A stretch of 64,000 nucleotides of DNA from Streptomyces sp. NBC_01294. Its GTDB lineage: Bacteria; Actinomycetota; Actinomycetes; Streptomycetales; Streptomycetaceae. This document shows, piece after piece, positions 25,605 through 36,551 of the stretch. The stretch's first letter is position 1. Every line of letters starts with the position of its first letter. Where the stretch lies: the NCBI RefSeq assembly GCF_035917235.1, contig NZ_CP108423.1:6477501-6541500 (forward strand). Direction: 5' to 3'. Both the position numbers and the translations under genes were made by a program. Below the pieces are notes generated by a model, which worked only from the letters and a program-made list of their open reading frames with translations, was not told where the DNA came from and did not search any database.

Positions 25605-26528
25605 TCAAGAGTGTAGGGCGCCGCTCAGGCGGGAGACCGCTCCACCCAAACCCCACCGATGGACTAGTGCGTCCACGAGTTCAGGCTGCGCCGGGGTCTT
25701 CGGAAGGGCCGGATCGAACTGCGGCAACGGGACGTCCGAGGCCACCTGGACCACCTTCGGGGCCACCGCCAGATATGGGCGCGACTCGTCGAGCCGCTTG
25801 CGCTGGGTGGGGGTCAGCTTCGACTTCGGGTCGTCGATCGCCGCGATGATCCCGGCCAGGCTGCCGTAGGCGTCGAGGAGCTTGGCCGCCGTCTTCTCGC
25901 CGATGCCGGGGACGCCCGGCAGGCCGTCGCTCGGGTCGCCGCGCAGCAGGGCCAGGTCCGCGTACCCGGGGCCGTCCACCCCGTACTTCTCCCGGAGCCA
26001 GGCCTCGTCGGTGACCTGCAGGGTGCCCACGCCCTTGAGCGGGTACAGCACCCGTCGCTGCCGGGCGTCGTCCACCAGCTGGTACAGGTCCCGGTCGCCG
26101 GTGACGATGTCGACCGGGCCGGTCGCGCGGGCGGTGAGCGTGCCGATCACGTCGTCCGCCTCGTACCCGGCGACCCCCACCCGGGCGATGCCGAAGGCGT
26201 CCAGCGCCGCCTCGATGATCGGAACCTGCGGGGCGAGGGTGTCCGGGGTCTCCTCCAGGTCGGGACCGGCCTCGGACTCCTGTGCGACCCGGTGGGCCTT
26301 GTAGGAGGGGATCAGCTCCACTCGCCAGTGCGGTCGCCAGTCGGCGTCCATGCATGCGACCAGATCGTCAGGCCGGTGGTCCTGGACGAGCCGGCCGATG
26401 AAGTCGAGCAGCCCGCGCACGGCGTTGACCGGGGTGCCGTCGGGGGCCTTCACGGAGTCCGGCACGCCGAAGTAGGCGCGGTAGTAGAGGGAGGCGGTGT
26501 CCAGGAGCATCAGGCGTCGTGTCGTCAC
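25605..26528 (-). CDS. 5'-3' exonuclease (DNA polymerase I N-terminal domain family)
   Basis: A 307-residue stand-alone structure-specific exonuclease/flap nuclease. Metal-binding acidic motifs are visible in MLLDTASLYYRAYF, CMDADWRPHWRVE, GYEADDVIGTL and VTGDRDLYQLV; the helix-hairpin-helix is GVPGIGEKTAAKLL. It removes RNA primers or flaps during replication and repair; members exist besides PolA in Streptomyces. GTG 26528 gives MTTRRLMLLDTASLYY; the frame could begin at GTG 26570, and neither has a strong ribosome-binding site. It is divergent from the XRE-cupin regulator. Confidence 0.92.
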   Translation of the reverse strand: MTTRRLMLLDTASLYYRAYFGVPDSVKAPDGTPVNAVRGLLDFIGRLVQDHRPDDLVACMDADWRPHWRVELIPSYKAHRVAQESEAGPDLEETPDTLAPQVPIIEAALDAFGIARVGVAGYEADDVIGTLTARATGPVDIVTGDRDLYQLVDDARQRRVLYPLKGVGTLQVTDEAWLREKYGVDGPGYADLALLRGDPSDGLPGVPGIGEKTAAKLLDAYGSLAGIIAAIDDPKSKLTPTQRKRLDESRPYLAVAPKVVQVASDVPLPQFDPALPKTPAQPELVDALVHRWGLGGAVSRLSGALHS

Positions 26529-26685
26529 GCAGACGATGATGCCGCAACGCCGATCGGCGGCGCCGTGCACGCGGGGGCACGCGGGGTGACCGCCTGCCGC
26601 GCCGGCGGGCAGATCGCCTTACCACGGACAGTGAGCGGACGGGTACGGGAAGGCCCGTGCACGCGAAACCGGAGGCGGTTGCTGC

Positions 26686-26698
26686 GTAAGGTGCTTAC
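26686..26698 (+). promoter_or_regulatory. Candidate promoter and operator of the XRE-cupin gene
   Basis: TAAGGT (26687-26692) fits a -10 box and sits inside the perfect dyad GTAAG-GTG-CTTAC (26686-26698). A regulator bound there would block its own promoter. The remaining 26529-26685 shows no gene. Confidence 0.4.
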
Positions 26699-26740
26699 AG
26701 CACACCGATGTGCGACGGACAAGGGGAGGGCAGCCCCGAC

Positions 26741-27400
26741 ATGAACGACAGGGACGGCACGGACGGCACCGACGGCACCGACGGTCTGAGCGGCAAGCTG
26801 AACGACAGGGACGACAAGAGCAAGGACAAGGACGGCAAGGAACCGCTGCGGGTGGGTGTGGCCGTGCGCAAGCGGCGCCGCGCGCTCCACCTGACGCTGG
26901 CCGCCGTGTCGGCGCGAAGCGGTCTGTCGGTGCCCTTCCTGAGCCAGATAGAGAACGAGCGGGCCCGGCCCAGCATGCGGTCCCTGGAGCGGGTCGCGGA
27001 CGCGCTGGAGACCACGGCCGTCGAACTGCTGGCCGCCTCCGACACCGCGCGCACGGTGGACCTCGTACGGGCCGGCGACGAGTCCGGGCTCACCCCGGTC
27101 CCCGGCGTACGGCCCCTCGTGCGCGGGCACCACCAGCTGCACGCCCTGGAGTTCACCGGGGACCAGGACGCCGGCCGCGAGTACCAGCACCGCAACGACG
27201 AGCTGATGTACGTGGTCGAGGGCGCCTGCCAGGTGGAGGCGGAGGGGCGGGCGTACCGGCTGGAGAGCGGCGACGCGCTGTTCCTGTCCGGAGGGGTCCG
27301 CCACCGCTGGCGGGCCGTCACCGAGGACACCCGGATCCTGGTCGTCGCGGTGGGCGAGCACATCCACGCGACGTCCGAGCCCCCGTCGCCGGAGCACTGA
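26741..27400 (+). CDS. XRE-family regulator with C-terminal cupin domain (PuuR-like)
   Basis: A 219-residue regulator. The first 30 residues are an Asp/Gly/Lys-rich disordered stretch. The helix-turn-helix is LTLAAVSARSGLSVPFLSQI (about residues 50-70) followed by NERARPSMRSLERVADAL. The cupin barrel spans about 120-210 (EYQHRNDELMYVVEGACQVE, LESGDALFLSGGVRHRWRAV) and would bind a small ligand. The architecture is that of PuuR and related amine or amino-acid regulators. ATG 26741 has AGGGGAGGG 10 nt upstream; ATG 26708 is the alternative. The BtuF-like gene follows after 5 bp, so the two are likely co-transcribed. Confidence 0.9.
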   Translation: MNDRDGTDGTDGTDGLSGKLNDRDDKSKDKDGKEPLRVGVAVRKRRRALHLTLAAVSARSGLSVPFLSQIENERARPSMRSLERVADALETTAVELLAASDTARTVDLVRAGDESGLTPVPGVRPLVRGHHQLHALEFTGDQDAGREYQHRNDELMYVVEGACQVEAEGRAYRLESGDALFLSGGVRHRWRAVTEDTRILVVAVGEHIHATSEPPSPEH

Positions 27401-27405
27401 GCGGC

Positions 27406-28125
27406 GTGCGGCGGGTCGTCTCGCTGGTGCCGTCGCTGACCGAGGCGGTGGCCGTGAGCGCGCCCGGGCTGCTGGTCGGGGTCACGGACTGGTGCACGCA
27501 CCCGGCGGACCTCGGGGATGCGGTGCGGATCGGGGGGACGAAGAACCCCGACGTACGCGGGATCGTGGAGCTGCGGCCCGACCTGGTGATCGCCAACGAG
27601 GAGGAGAACCGGGCCCCGGACCTGGCGGCGCTGCGCGCGGCCGGGGTGGAGGTGCTGGTCACCGAGGTCCGCGACCTGCCGCAGGCGCTGCGGGAGTTGG
27701 ACCGGGTACTGGTGGGGGCGCTGGGGCTGGCGCGGCCGGGGTGGCTGGCGGATGCGGAACGCGCGTGGGCCCGGGCGGAGCCGGTCGGAGAGCTCGCCGC
27801 GTTCGTGCCGATCTGGCGGCGGCCGTGGATGGTGCTGGGCCGCGACACCTTCGCGGGGGACCTGCTGGCGCGGCTCGGCGTGCGCAACGTCTACGCCGGG
27901 CACGCGGATCGGTATCCCCGGGTGCCCGTGGAGGAACTCGCGGCGGCCGGCTGCGATCTGGTGGTGCTTCCGGACGAGCCCTACCGCTTCACGGCCGAGG
28001 ACGGCCCGGAGGCCTTCCCCGGCCTGCCGGCGGCCCTGGTCAGCGGGCGGCACCTGACCTGGTACGGCCCCTCGCTGGCCGAGGCGCCGGCGGTGCTCGA
28101 AAAGGCCCTGCGCGCGGCGCGCTGA
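27406..28125 (+). CDS. Helical-backbone metal receptor (BtuF/periplasmic-binding-like), without signal peptide
   Basis: A 239-residue protein of the TroA/BtuF substrate-binding fold: VVSLVPSLTEAV at the N-terminus, VGVTDWCTHPADL, GGTKNPDVRGIVELRPDLVIANEEENR and DLVVLPDEPYRF. Members bind cobalamin, haem or ferric chelates for ABC importers, but this one has no signal peptide or lipobox and no permease or ATPase genes nearby, so it may be cytoplasmic with another role. GTG 27406 is 5 bp after the XRE-cupin stop; translation is probably coupled. Confidence 0.85.
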   Translation: MRRVVSLVPSLTEAVAVSAPGLLVGVTDWCTHPADLGDAVRIGGTKNPDVRGIVELRPDLVIANEEENRAPDLAALRAAGVEVLVTEVRDLPQALRELDRVLVGALGLARPGWLADAERAWARAEPVGELAAFVPIWRRPWMVLGRDTFAGDLLARLGVRNVYAGHADRYPRVPVEELAAAGCDLVVLPDEPYRFTAEDGPEAFPGLPAALVSGRHLTWYGPSLAEAPAVLEKALRAAR

Positions 28126-28156
28126 GCGGCATGCCCACCGGGGATGCGCAGAGGAC

Positions 28157-29305
<1,149 letters not shown>

Positions 29306-29361
29306 GGGTCCAGCCTCGCGCCGGGGCGGCCGGGGCGGCAGAGGCCATCCCTCTATGAGGT

Positions 29362-29378
29362 CATAAACTGATGTTATG
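29362..29378. promoter_or_regulatory. LysR-type dyad at the regulator start codon
   Basis: CATAA (29362-29366) and TTATG (29374-29378) form a dyad in the only AT-rich patch of the 70-bp divergent spacer. The second half contains the LysR start codon, as expected for an autoregulated LysR gene. Confidence 0.45.
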
Positions 29379-30296
29379 GGTAATGAGGAGTGGGTTCCGC
29401 TGGCGCACCGGGTGCCGGACCTGGGCGCGCTGGAACTGCTGCTCGAGGTCGCGCGGCTCGGCAGCCTGAGCGGCGCGGCCCGGCGGCTGGGCATCACCCA
29501 GCCCGCGGCGAGCAGCCGGATCCGGGCGATGGAGACGCGGCTCGGGGTGGCGCTGGTGGACCGCTCGCCGCGGGGATCGACGCTGACGGCCGAAGGGGCA
29601 CTGGTCACGGACTGGGCCCGGCGGGTGGTGGAGGCGGCGGAGGCCTTCGACGCGGGGGCGCAGGCGCTGCGCGGGCAGCGGGACTCGCGGCTGCGGGTGG
29701 CCGCCAGCATGACCATCGCGGAGTACCTGCTGCCGGGGTGGCTGATCGCACTGCGCGGGCAGCGGCCGGACACGGCGGTGTCGCTGCACGCGGGGAACTC
29801 GGCCGTGGTCGCCGAGCGGGTCCTCGCGCACGAGGCGGACCTCGGCTTCGTGGAGGGGCTGACGGTGCCCGAGGGACTGGACTCGGCGGTGATCGCGCAG
29901 GACCGCCTCGTGGTGGCGGTGACGCCGGGGCACCCGTGGGCGCGGCGCACGCGGGGGGTGGAGGCGGCGGAACTGGCGGCGATGCCGCTGATTCTGCGGG
30001 AGCGGGGATCGGGGACGCGGCAGGTGCTGGACGCGGCGCTCGCGGGGTGCGGGGGGCTGGCGGCGCCGCTGCTGGAACTGGCGTCGACCACCGCGGTGAA
30101 GGCGGCGGCGCTGAGCGGGGCCGGGCCGTGCGTGCTGTCGGAGCTGGCGGTGGGGGACGAGCTTGCGGCGCGGCGGCTGGTGGAGGTGCCGGTGTCGGGG
30201 GCCGGGCTGGGGCGGGCCCTGCGGGCGGTCTGGCCGGCGGGATCCCGGCCGGCGGGGCCGGCGCGGGATCTGCTGTCGCTGACCCGTCGGTCCTAG
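29376..30296 (+). CDS. LysR-family transcriptional regulator
   Basis: A 306-residue regulator with the N-terminal winged helix (LGALELLLEVARLGSLSGAA, RRLGITQPAASSRIRAMETRLGVALVDR) and the periplasmic-binding-like effector domain (RLRVAASMTIAEYLLPGWL, VLAHEADLGFVEGL, PLILRERGSGTRQVLDAAL). ATG 29376 is used; a second ATG at 29385 is in a different frame. It is divergent from the TDT transporter and probably activates it in response to the transported anion (inference from layout). Confidence 0.92.
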   Translation: MGNEEWVPLAHRVPDLGALELLLEVARLGSLSGAARRLGITQPAASSRIRAMETRLGVALVDRSPRGSTLTAEGALVTDWARRVVEAAEAFDAGAQALRGQRDSRLRVAASMTIAEYLLPGWLIALRGQRPDTAVSLHAGNSAVVAERVLAHEADLGFVEGLTVPEGLDSAVIAQDRLVVAVTPGHPWARRTRGVEAAELAAMPLILRERGSGTRQVLDAALAGCGGLAAPLLELASTTAVKAAALSGAGPCVLSELAVGDELAARRLVEVPVSGAGLGRALRAVWPAGSRPAGPARDLLSLTRRS

Positions 30297-30349
30297 GCGG
30301 GGCCGGTCGGGTGCGGCGCCGTTGCCGGGGGCGCTGCCCCCGGACCCCC

Positions 30350-30454
30350 GCGCCTCAAACGCCGGCGAGGCTGAAAGACCGCCTCAAACGCCGGCGGGGC
30401 TGGAAGTGCGCCCTGCAGCGCCGGGAAATCCAGCCCCGCCGGCGTTTGAGGCGC
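30350..30454. repeat. Interspersed-repeat cluster forming a large hairpin between convergent genes
   Basis: Two direct copies of the GCGCCTCAAACGCCGGCG core (30350-30367; 30380-30396 without the first base) are followed by an inverted copy (30437-30454). The second and third can pair along about 25 bp, including the adjoining GGGGCTGG/CCAGCCCC. It fills the 212-bp gap between the LysR gene and the convergent amidotransferase gene and probably acts as a bidirectional terminator. Confidence 0.88.
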
Positions 30455-30508
30455 GGGGTTTGGGGCGGAGCCCCAAGAAGCCGGCCGCAGGCCGGGCCCG
30501 CGCAGCGG

Positions 30509-31216
30509 TTACGCCACCGGGACCGCCGTGCGGGTCATGGCGGCTTCGATGAGGGACGACATCACGCGCGTGTCCTTGTCGCGTTCCGGGTGCCACTGGA
30601 CGCCCAGGACCCATCGGTCCGGGTCGGGCAGTTCGATGGCCTCCACCGTGCCGTCGAGCGCGTGGGCCGAGACGACCAGGCCGCGGCCCAGGCGGTCGAC
30701 GGCCTGGTGGTGGTAGGTCGGGACGTCCGCCTGCTCCGGGACCAGCGCCGCGTACCGGGTGCCCGGGACCGGGCGTACCGGGTGCCAGGACGTGGCGCCC
30801 GGGGTGTCGACGTGCCCGTCGATGTGCTGGATCAGCGTGCCGCCCAGGGCCACGTTCAGCGCCTGCATGCCCCGGCAGATGCCGAGCACGGGCACGTCCT
30901 CCTCCAGCGCCGCCGCGATCAGGGCCAGCTCCCAGTGGTCGCGTACGGTCGCCGACGCGCCCGTACGGGGATCGCGTGCGGCGCCGTAGTGGACCGGGTC
31001 CACGTCCGGGCCGCCCGCGACGATCAGGCCGTCCACGCGGCTCAGCACCTCCGCCGCCGACCCGGGTTCGTCCGGCGGGAGCAGCACGGCCGCGCCGCCC
31101 GCCGCCTGGACGAGTTCGTAGTACCCGGTCGGTACGAGGGACGTCGGGAGGTCCCACACCCCGTAGCGGGTGGATTCCTCCACATAGGTGGTGATGCCGA
31201 TGAGCGGCCTGGGCAC
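30509..31216 (-). CDS. Class I glutamine amidotransferase-like gamma-glutamyl hydrolase (PuuD-like)
   Basis: A 235-residue enzyme with the amidotransferase triad: Cys in VLGICRGMQALNVALGG, and His-Glu in VLGVQWHPERD. DGLIVAGGPDVDPVHYG and YHHQAVDRLGRGL are typical of gamma-glutamyl-GABA hydrolases (peptidase C26). It cleaves gamma-glutamyl amide or peptide bonds. GTG 31216 follows GGAGG. It lies 45 bp after the permease gene on the same strand. In this cluster it is the likely last step, splitting a gamma-glutamyl acid (for ethanolamine, gamma-glutamylglycine) into glutamate and the amino acid; that substrate is inferred. Confidence 0.9.
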   Translation of the reverse strand: MPRPLIGITTYVEESTRYGVWDLPTSLVPTGYYELVQAAGGAAVLLPPDEPGSAAEVLSRVDGLIVAGGPDVDPVHYGAARDPRTGASATVRDHWELALIAAALEEDVPVLGICRGMQALNVALGGTLIQHIDGHVDTPGATSWHPVRPVPGTRYAALVPEQADVPTYHHQAVDRLGRGLVVSAHALDGTVEAIELPDPDRWVLGVQWHPERDKDTRVMSSLIEAAMTRTAVPVA

Positions 31217-31261
31217 GTTCTCTACCTCCAGGGTGGGACGGGGCGGTGCGGCAACAGGGTT

Positions 31262-32740
<1,479 letters not shown>

Positions 32741-32760
32741 CGTGCGCTCCTGCCTCAGGG

Positions 32761-32782
32761 CAATGGTTGTGGCCCGTACCTT
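32761..32782. promoter_or_regulatory. Candidate EpuRI operator upstream of the permease
   Basis: CAATGGTT, 8 nt, TACCTT. The same two words at the same spacing occur at 33714-33735 between the regulator and glnA4. The halves AATGGT and TACCTT are imperfectly symmetric, as GntR/FadR operators are. It lies 21 bp before the permease start. Confidence 0.55.
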
Positions 32783-32854
32783 TGCGCTAGTGGAGTGGAG
32801 AGCGCAAGACCTCTGCGTTAAACAGAAGTTACGAAAACCTCCCGGGCGCCGTCG

Positions 32855-32940
32855 CCGCCCTCGCCCCGGCCCCTGCCCCGCCCTCGCCCCGGCCCCTGTC
32901 CTGCCCTGCCCCAGCCCTTGTCCCGGCCCCGCCTCCGGAG
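32855..32940. repeat. C-rich minisatellite between permease and regulator
   Basis: A 23-bp period is seen: two copies match over 21 bases (32855-32875 and 32878-32898), followed by decayed units of CCCTGCCC/CCCGGCCC. It lies immediately before the stop of the regulator on the plus-strand coordinate and may act as a loose transcription barrier. The rest of the 204-bp gap holds the permease promoter and operator candidate. Confidence 0.6.
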
Positions 32941-32944
32941 CCGC

Positions 32945-33691
32945 TCAGGCCAGGAAGCCCCGCAGCAGCGCCGCCGTGCCGCAGCAGTGTTCGCGCATGG
33001 TCTCGCGCGCCCCGGCCGCGTCCCGCTCCAGCACCGCCTCCACCAGCGCGGTGTGCTGCTGCTGGGAGTGCTCCAGGTTGCGCACGAGCAGCGGGATGCA
33101 GTCCAGCAGGTCGTTGACGGTGGCCCGGACGGCCGCGTACTGGGCCGTCAGGGTGGCGGATCCCGCCAGTTCGCACAAGGTGAGGTGGAAGAGCGTGTCC
33201 TGGCGCCGGTAGTCGGCGAGCGGGGCGTCGTGGGTGGCCCCCAGCGCGGCGAGCAGCCGTTCGGCGCCCTCCTCGGTCAGTCCCTGCGAGGCGCACAGTC
33301 CGGCCGCGCCCACCTCCAGGACCTCGCGGAACCGCAGGGCGTCCTCGATGTCGACGCCCGCGACGCGCCGGCGCAGCTCCTCCTCGGCGCCCCCGGCCGG
33401 GGTGTCGGGACGGGGCAGCACGAACGTTCCTCCGTACCGCCCGCGGCGGGCCTCCACCAGGCCCTGGTCCTGCAGTACCTTCAGCACCTCGCGCAGGGTG
33501 ACCCGGCTGATCCCCATCCGCTCCGCCAGCTCGCGCTCGGGCGGAAGCCGTTCGCCGCCCGGCACCAGGCCCAGCCGGACCACCTGCAGGATCTGCTCCA
33601 GCGCCTCCTCGAAACCGTTGCCCGCCCGCACCTGCCGCAGCACGGGATTCAGTCGCGCGACGGCGTCGCCTTCGCTCGCCGTATCGGTCAT
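32945..33691 (-). CDS. epuRI: GntR-family (FadR subfamily) regulator, EpuRI-like
   Basis: A 248-residue regulator with the GntR winged helix (PPERELAERMGISRVTLREV, LKVLQDQGLVEARRGRYGGTF) and a helical FCD effector domain (DIEDALRFREVLEVGAAGL ... LLVRNLEHSQQQHTALVEA). ATG 33691 follows GGGGAGGAGCCGAG. It is divergent from the GlnA4-type synthetase. In S. coelicolor the regulator at this place, EpuRI, was reported to control glnA4 in ethanolamine use; I assign the name by that synteny and family, not by alignment. The shared motif in both flanking promoters supports autoregulation and control of the permease. Confidence 0.85.
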   Translation of the reverse strand: MTDTASEGDAVARLNPVLRQVRAGNGFEEALEQILQVVRLGLVPGGERLPPERELAERMGISRVTLREVLKVLQDQGLVEARRGRYGGTFVLPRPDTPAGGAEEELRRRVAGVDIEDALRFREVLEVGAAGLCASQGLTEEGAERLLAALGATHDAPLADYRRQDTLFHLTLCELAGSATLTAQYAAVRATVNDLLDCIPLLVRNLEHSQQQHTALVEAVLERDAAGARETMREHCCGTAALLRGFLA

Positions 33692-33713
33692 CTCGGCTCC
33701 TCCCCTTCCCAAG

Positions 33714-33735
33714 CAATGGTTCTATTCAATACCTT
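33714..33735. promoter_or_regulatory. Candidate EpuRI operator between regulator and glnA4
   Basis: CAATGGTT (33714-33721), 8 nt, TACCTT (33730-33735), matching the permease upstream motif in sequence, spacing and orientation. It is centred in the 77-bp divergent gap. Confidence 0.6.
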
Positions 33736-33768
33736 AGGCCTTCTCGGCTCACCGAAGGAGAGATTCCC

Positions 33769-35133
33769 GTGGTAGACCGCAAGCCGCCGCTCGCGCCCGA
33801 GGAGCTCCGTGCCCTCGTCGCCAGCGGTGAGATCGACACAGTCGTCCTGGCCTTCCCCGACATGCAGGGGCGGCTCCAGGGCAAGCGGTTCGCCGCACAG
33901 TTCTTTCTCGACGAGGTCCTCGAGCACGGCACGGAGGGCTGCAACTACCTCCTGGCCGTCGACACCGACATGAACACCGTCGACGGATACGAGATGTCCT
34001 CCTGGGACCGGGGCTACGGCGACTTCGCCATGCACCCCGACCTGGCCACCCTGCGCCGCATCCCCTGGAACCCCGGCAGCGCCTTCCTCGTCGCCGACCT
34101 CGCCTGGAACGACGGCTCGCCCGTCGTTGCCGCACCCCGGCAGATCCTGCGCCGCCAGCTGGAACGCCTGGGCGAGCACGGGTACACCGCGATGGTCGGC
34201 ACCGAGCTGGAGTTCATGGTCTTCCAGGACACCTACGAGCAGGCCTGGAACGCGGGCTACCGCGACCTGACCCCCGCCAACCAGTACAACATCGACTACT
34301 CCGTCCTCGGAACCGGCCGCGTCGAACCCCTGCTGCGCCGGATCCGCAACGAGATGCAGGCCGCGGGCCTGATCGTCGAGTCGGCCAAGGGGGAGTGCAA
34401 CCTCGGCCAGCACGAGATCGCCTTCCGCTACGACGAGGCGCTGACCACCTGCGACCAGCACTCCGTCTACAAGACCGGGGCCAAGGAGATCGCCTCCCAG
34501 GAAGGTGTCTCGCTCACCTTCATGGCCAAGTTCGACGAGCGCGAAGGCAACTCCTGTCACATCCACCTCTCGCTCACCGACGCCGACGGACGCAACGCGA
34601 TGGCCGGAGACGGGCCAGGCGGAATGTCACCGGTGATGCGGCACTTCCTGGCCGGTCAGCTGGCCGCGCTGCGCGACTTCTCCCTTCTCTACGCCCCCAA
34701 CATCAACTCGTACAAGCGTTTCCGGCCGGGATCCTTCGCGCCCACCGCGGTCGCCTGGGGCGTGGACAACCGGACCTGCGCGCTGCGCGTCGTCGGCCAC
34801 GGCCGCTCCATGCGCTTCGAGAACCGCCTGCCGGGCGGGGACGTCAACCCCTACCTGGCCGTCGCCGGCCTGGTCGCGGCCGGGCTCTACGGCATCGAGA
34901 ACCGTCTGGAGCTGCCCGAGGCGTGCGGCGGGAACGCCTACACCGCCGACTACGCCCACGTCCCCGCCACCCTGCGCGAGGCCGCCGAGCTGTGGGAGAA
35001 CAGCGAGATCGCCAAGGCCGCCTTCGGGCCCGAAGTGGTCGCCCACTACCGGAACATGGCCCGCGTGGAACTCGACGCGTACGACTCCGCGGTCACCGAC
35101 TGGGAGCTGCGCCGCTCCTTCGAACGCCTGTAA
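33769..35133 (+). CDS. glnA4: Glutamine-synthetase-like gamma-glutamylamide synthetase (GlnA4-like)
   Basis: A 454-residue ligase of the GS superfamily that joins glutamate to an amine with ATP. GS metal and substrate motifs are present: VGTELEFMVF, ESAKGECNLGQHEIAFRY, FMAKFDEREGNSCHIHLSL, RPGSFAPTAVAWGVDNRTCALRVVG and RFENRLPGGDVNPYLAVAGLVAAG. The true GS adenylylation loop (NLYDLP) is absent, so it is not under GlnE control. GTG 33769 follows GAAGGAGAG. In S. coelicolor the syntenic GlnA4 makes gamma-glutamylethanolamide; I infer the same here from position, the adjacent permease and the FadR-type regulator. It heads a plus-strand operon with the ALDH and SDR. Confidence 0.9.
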   Translation: MVDRKPPLAPEELRALVASGEIDTVVLAFPDMQGRLQGKRFAAQFFLDEVLEHGTEGCNYLLAVDTDMNTVDGYEMSSWDRGYGDFAMHPDLATLRRIPWNPGSAFLVADLAWNDGSPVVAAPRQILRRQLERLGEHGYTAMVGTELEFMVFQDTYEQAWNAGYRDLTPANQYNIDYSVLGTGRVEPLLRRIRNEMQAAGLIVESAKGECNLGQHEIAFRYDEALTTCDQHSVYKTGAKEIASQEGVSLTFMAKFDEREGNSCHIHLSLTDADGRNAMAGDGPGGMSPVMRHFLAGQLAALRDFSLLYAPNINSYKRFRPGSFAPTAVAWGVDNRTCALRVVGHGRSMRFENRLPGGDVNPYLAVAGLVAAGLYGIENRLELPEACGGNAYTADYAHVPATLREAAELWENSEIAKAAFGPEVVAHYRNMARVELDAYDSAVTDWELRRSFERL

Positions 35134-35166
35134 CCCTCCCCCTCCCGAACGTCTGTGAGGCACCAC

Positions 35167-36546
35167 GTGTCCGATGAGCTGGCCCCACTCCACATGCGAG
35201 TGCTGAATCCGGCCACCGAGGAAACCGTCGCCCTCGTCCCGGCCGCCACACGGGACGATGTCGACGCCGCCGTCGCCCGGGCCGCCGCGGCCCAGCGCGC
35301 CTGGGCGGCGGCCGCCCCCGCCGACCGGGCCCGGCTGCTGCGCCGCTTCGCCGCGGTCGTCGACGGGCACATCGAGGAACTCGCGCAGCTGGAGGTCCGC
35401 GAAGCCGGCCACACCATCGGCAACGCCCGCTGGGAAGCCGGCAACGTACGCGACCTCCTCGACTTCGCCGCCGGGGGAGTGGAACGGCTCTCGGGCCGCC
35501 AGATCCCCGTCGCCGGCGGCATCGACGTCACCTTCCTCGAACCCCTCGGCGTCATCGGCGTGATCGCCCCCTGGAACTTCCCCATGCCGATCGCCGCCTG
35601 GGGCCTGGCCCCGGCCCTCGCCGCCGGCAACGCGGTCATCCTCAAGCCCGCCGAGACCACCCCGCTGACCGCGCTGCGCCTCGCCGAACTCGCCCTCGAA
35701 GCCGGGATCCCCGAGCACCTCTTCCAGGTGCTCCCCGGCCACGGGGCGGTCGCGGGCGACGCGCTCGTCGAACACCCCGGCGTGGCGAAGATCGTCTTCA
35801 CCGGCTCCACCCGCGTCGGCAAGCAGATCATGGCCAAGTGCGCCGACCGGGTGAAGCGGGTGACCCTCGAACTCGGCGGCAAGAGCCCCAACATCGTCTT
35901 CGCCGACGCCGACCTCGAAGCGGCCGCGGCCGCCGCCCCCATGGCCTTCCTCGACAACACCGGCCAGGACTGCTGCGCCCGCACCCGGATCCTCGTACAG
36001 CGCTCCGTCTACGACCGCTTCCTGGAGCTCGTCGCCCCCGGCATCGCAGCCGTGGCCGTGGGCGACCCGCTCGACGAGAAGACGCAGATGGGGCCGCTGA
36101 TCTCGCGGATCCAGCTGGACCGCGTACGGTCCTTCGTCACCGACGACCTCACCGCGATCCGCGGCACCGCCCCCGAGGGCCCCGGCTTCTGGTACCCGCC
36201 GACCCTCGTCACGGACGTCGCCCCCACGGCTCCCGTGGCCGCGGAGGAGGTCTTCGGCCCGGTCGCGGTCGTCCTGCCCTTCGAGGACGAGGAGGACGCC
36301 GTACGCCTGGCCAACGCGACCGAGTACGGCCTCTCCGGCTCCCTCTGGACCCGCGACATCGGCCGCGCCCTGCGCGTCTCGCGCGCCGTCGCAGCCGGCA
36401 ACCTGTCCGTCAACTCCCACAGCAGCGTCCGCTACTGGACCCCCTTCGGCGGCTACAAGCAGTCCGGACTCGGCCGCGAGCTCGGACCCGACGCCCTCAC
36501 CGCTTTCACCGAGACCAAGAACGTCTTCATCAGCACGGAGGCCTGA
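35167..36546 (+). CDS. NAD(P)-dependent aldehyde dehydrogenase
   Basis: A 459-residue ALDH-superfamily enzyme. The general base is in VTLELGGKSPNIVF, the cofactor loop is FTGSTRVGKQIM, APWNFPMPIAAWGLAPALAAG is conserved, and the catalytic cysteine lies in NTGQDCCARTRIL. GTG 35167 is preceded by GAGG and is preferred to GTG 35155. It lies 33 bp after glnA4 and 5 bp before the SDR. It probably oxidises the gamma-glutamyl aldehyde made from the gamma-glutamylated amino alcohol to the acid (inference from the operon). Confidence 0.92.
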   Translation: MSDELAPLHMRVLNPATEETVALVPAATRDDVDAAVARAAAAQRAWAAAAPADRARLLRRFAAVVDGHIEELAQLEVREAGHTIGNARWEAGNVRDLLDFAAGGVERLSGRQIPVAGGIDVTFLEPLGVIGVIAPWNFPMPIAAWGLAPALAAGNAVILKPAETTPLTALRLAELALEAGIPEHLFQVLPGHGAVAGDALVEHPGVAKIVFTGSTRVGKQIMAKCADRVKRVTLELGGKSPNIVFADADLEAAAAAAPMAFLDNTGQDCCARTRILVQRSVYDRFLELVAPGIAAVAVGDPLDEKTQMGPLISRIQLDRVRSFVTDDLTAIRGTAPEGPGFWYPPTLVTDVAPTAPVAAEEVFGPVAVVLPFEDEEDAVRLANATEYGLSGSLWTRDIGRALRVSRAVAAGNLSVNSHSSVRYWTPFGGYKQSGLGRELGPDALTAFTETKNVFISTEA

Positions 36547-36551
36547 AGAAC

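Noticed and set aside
32945..33716. Start of the FadR-type regulator upstream of 33691
   Set aside because: Extension would run into the shared operator motif and lacks a ribosome-binding site; ATG 33691 has GGGGAGGAG at the right distance.
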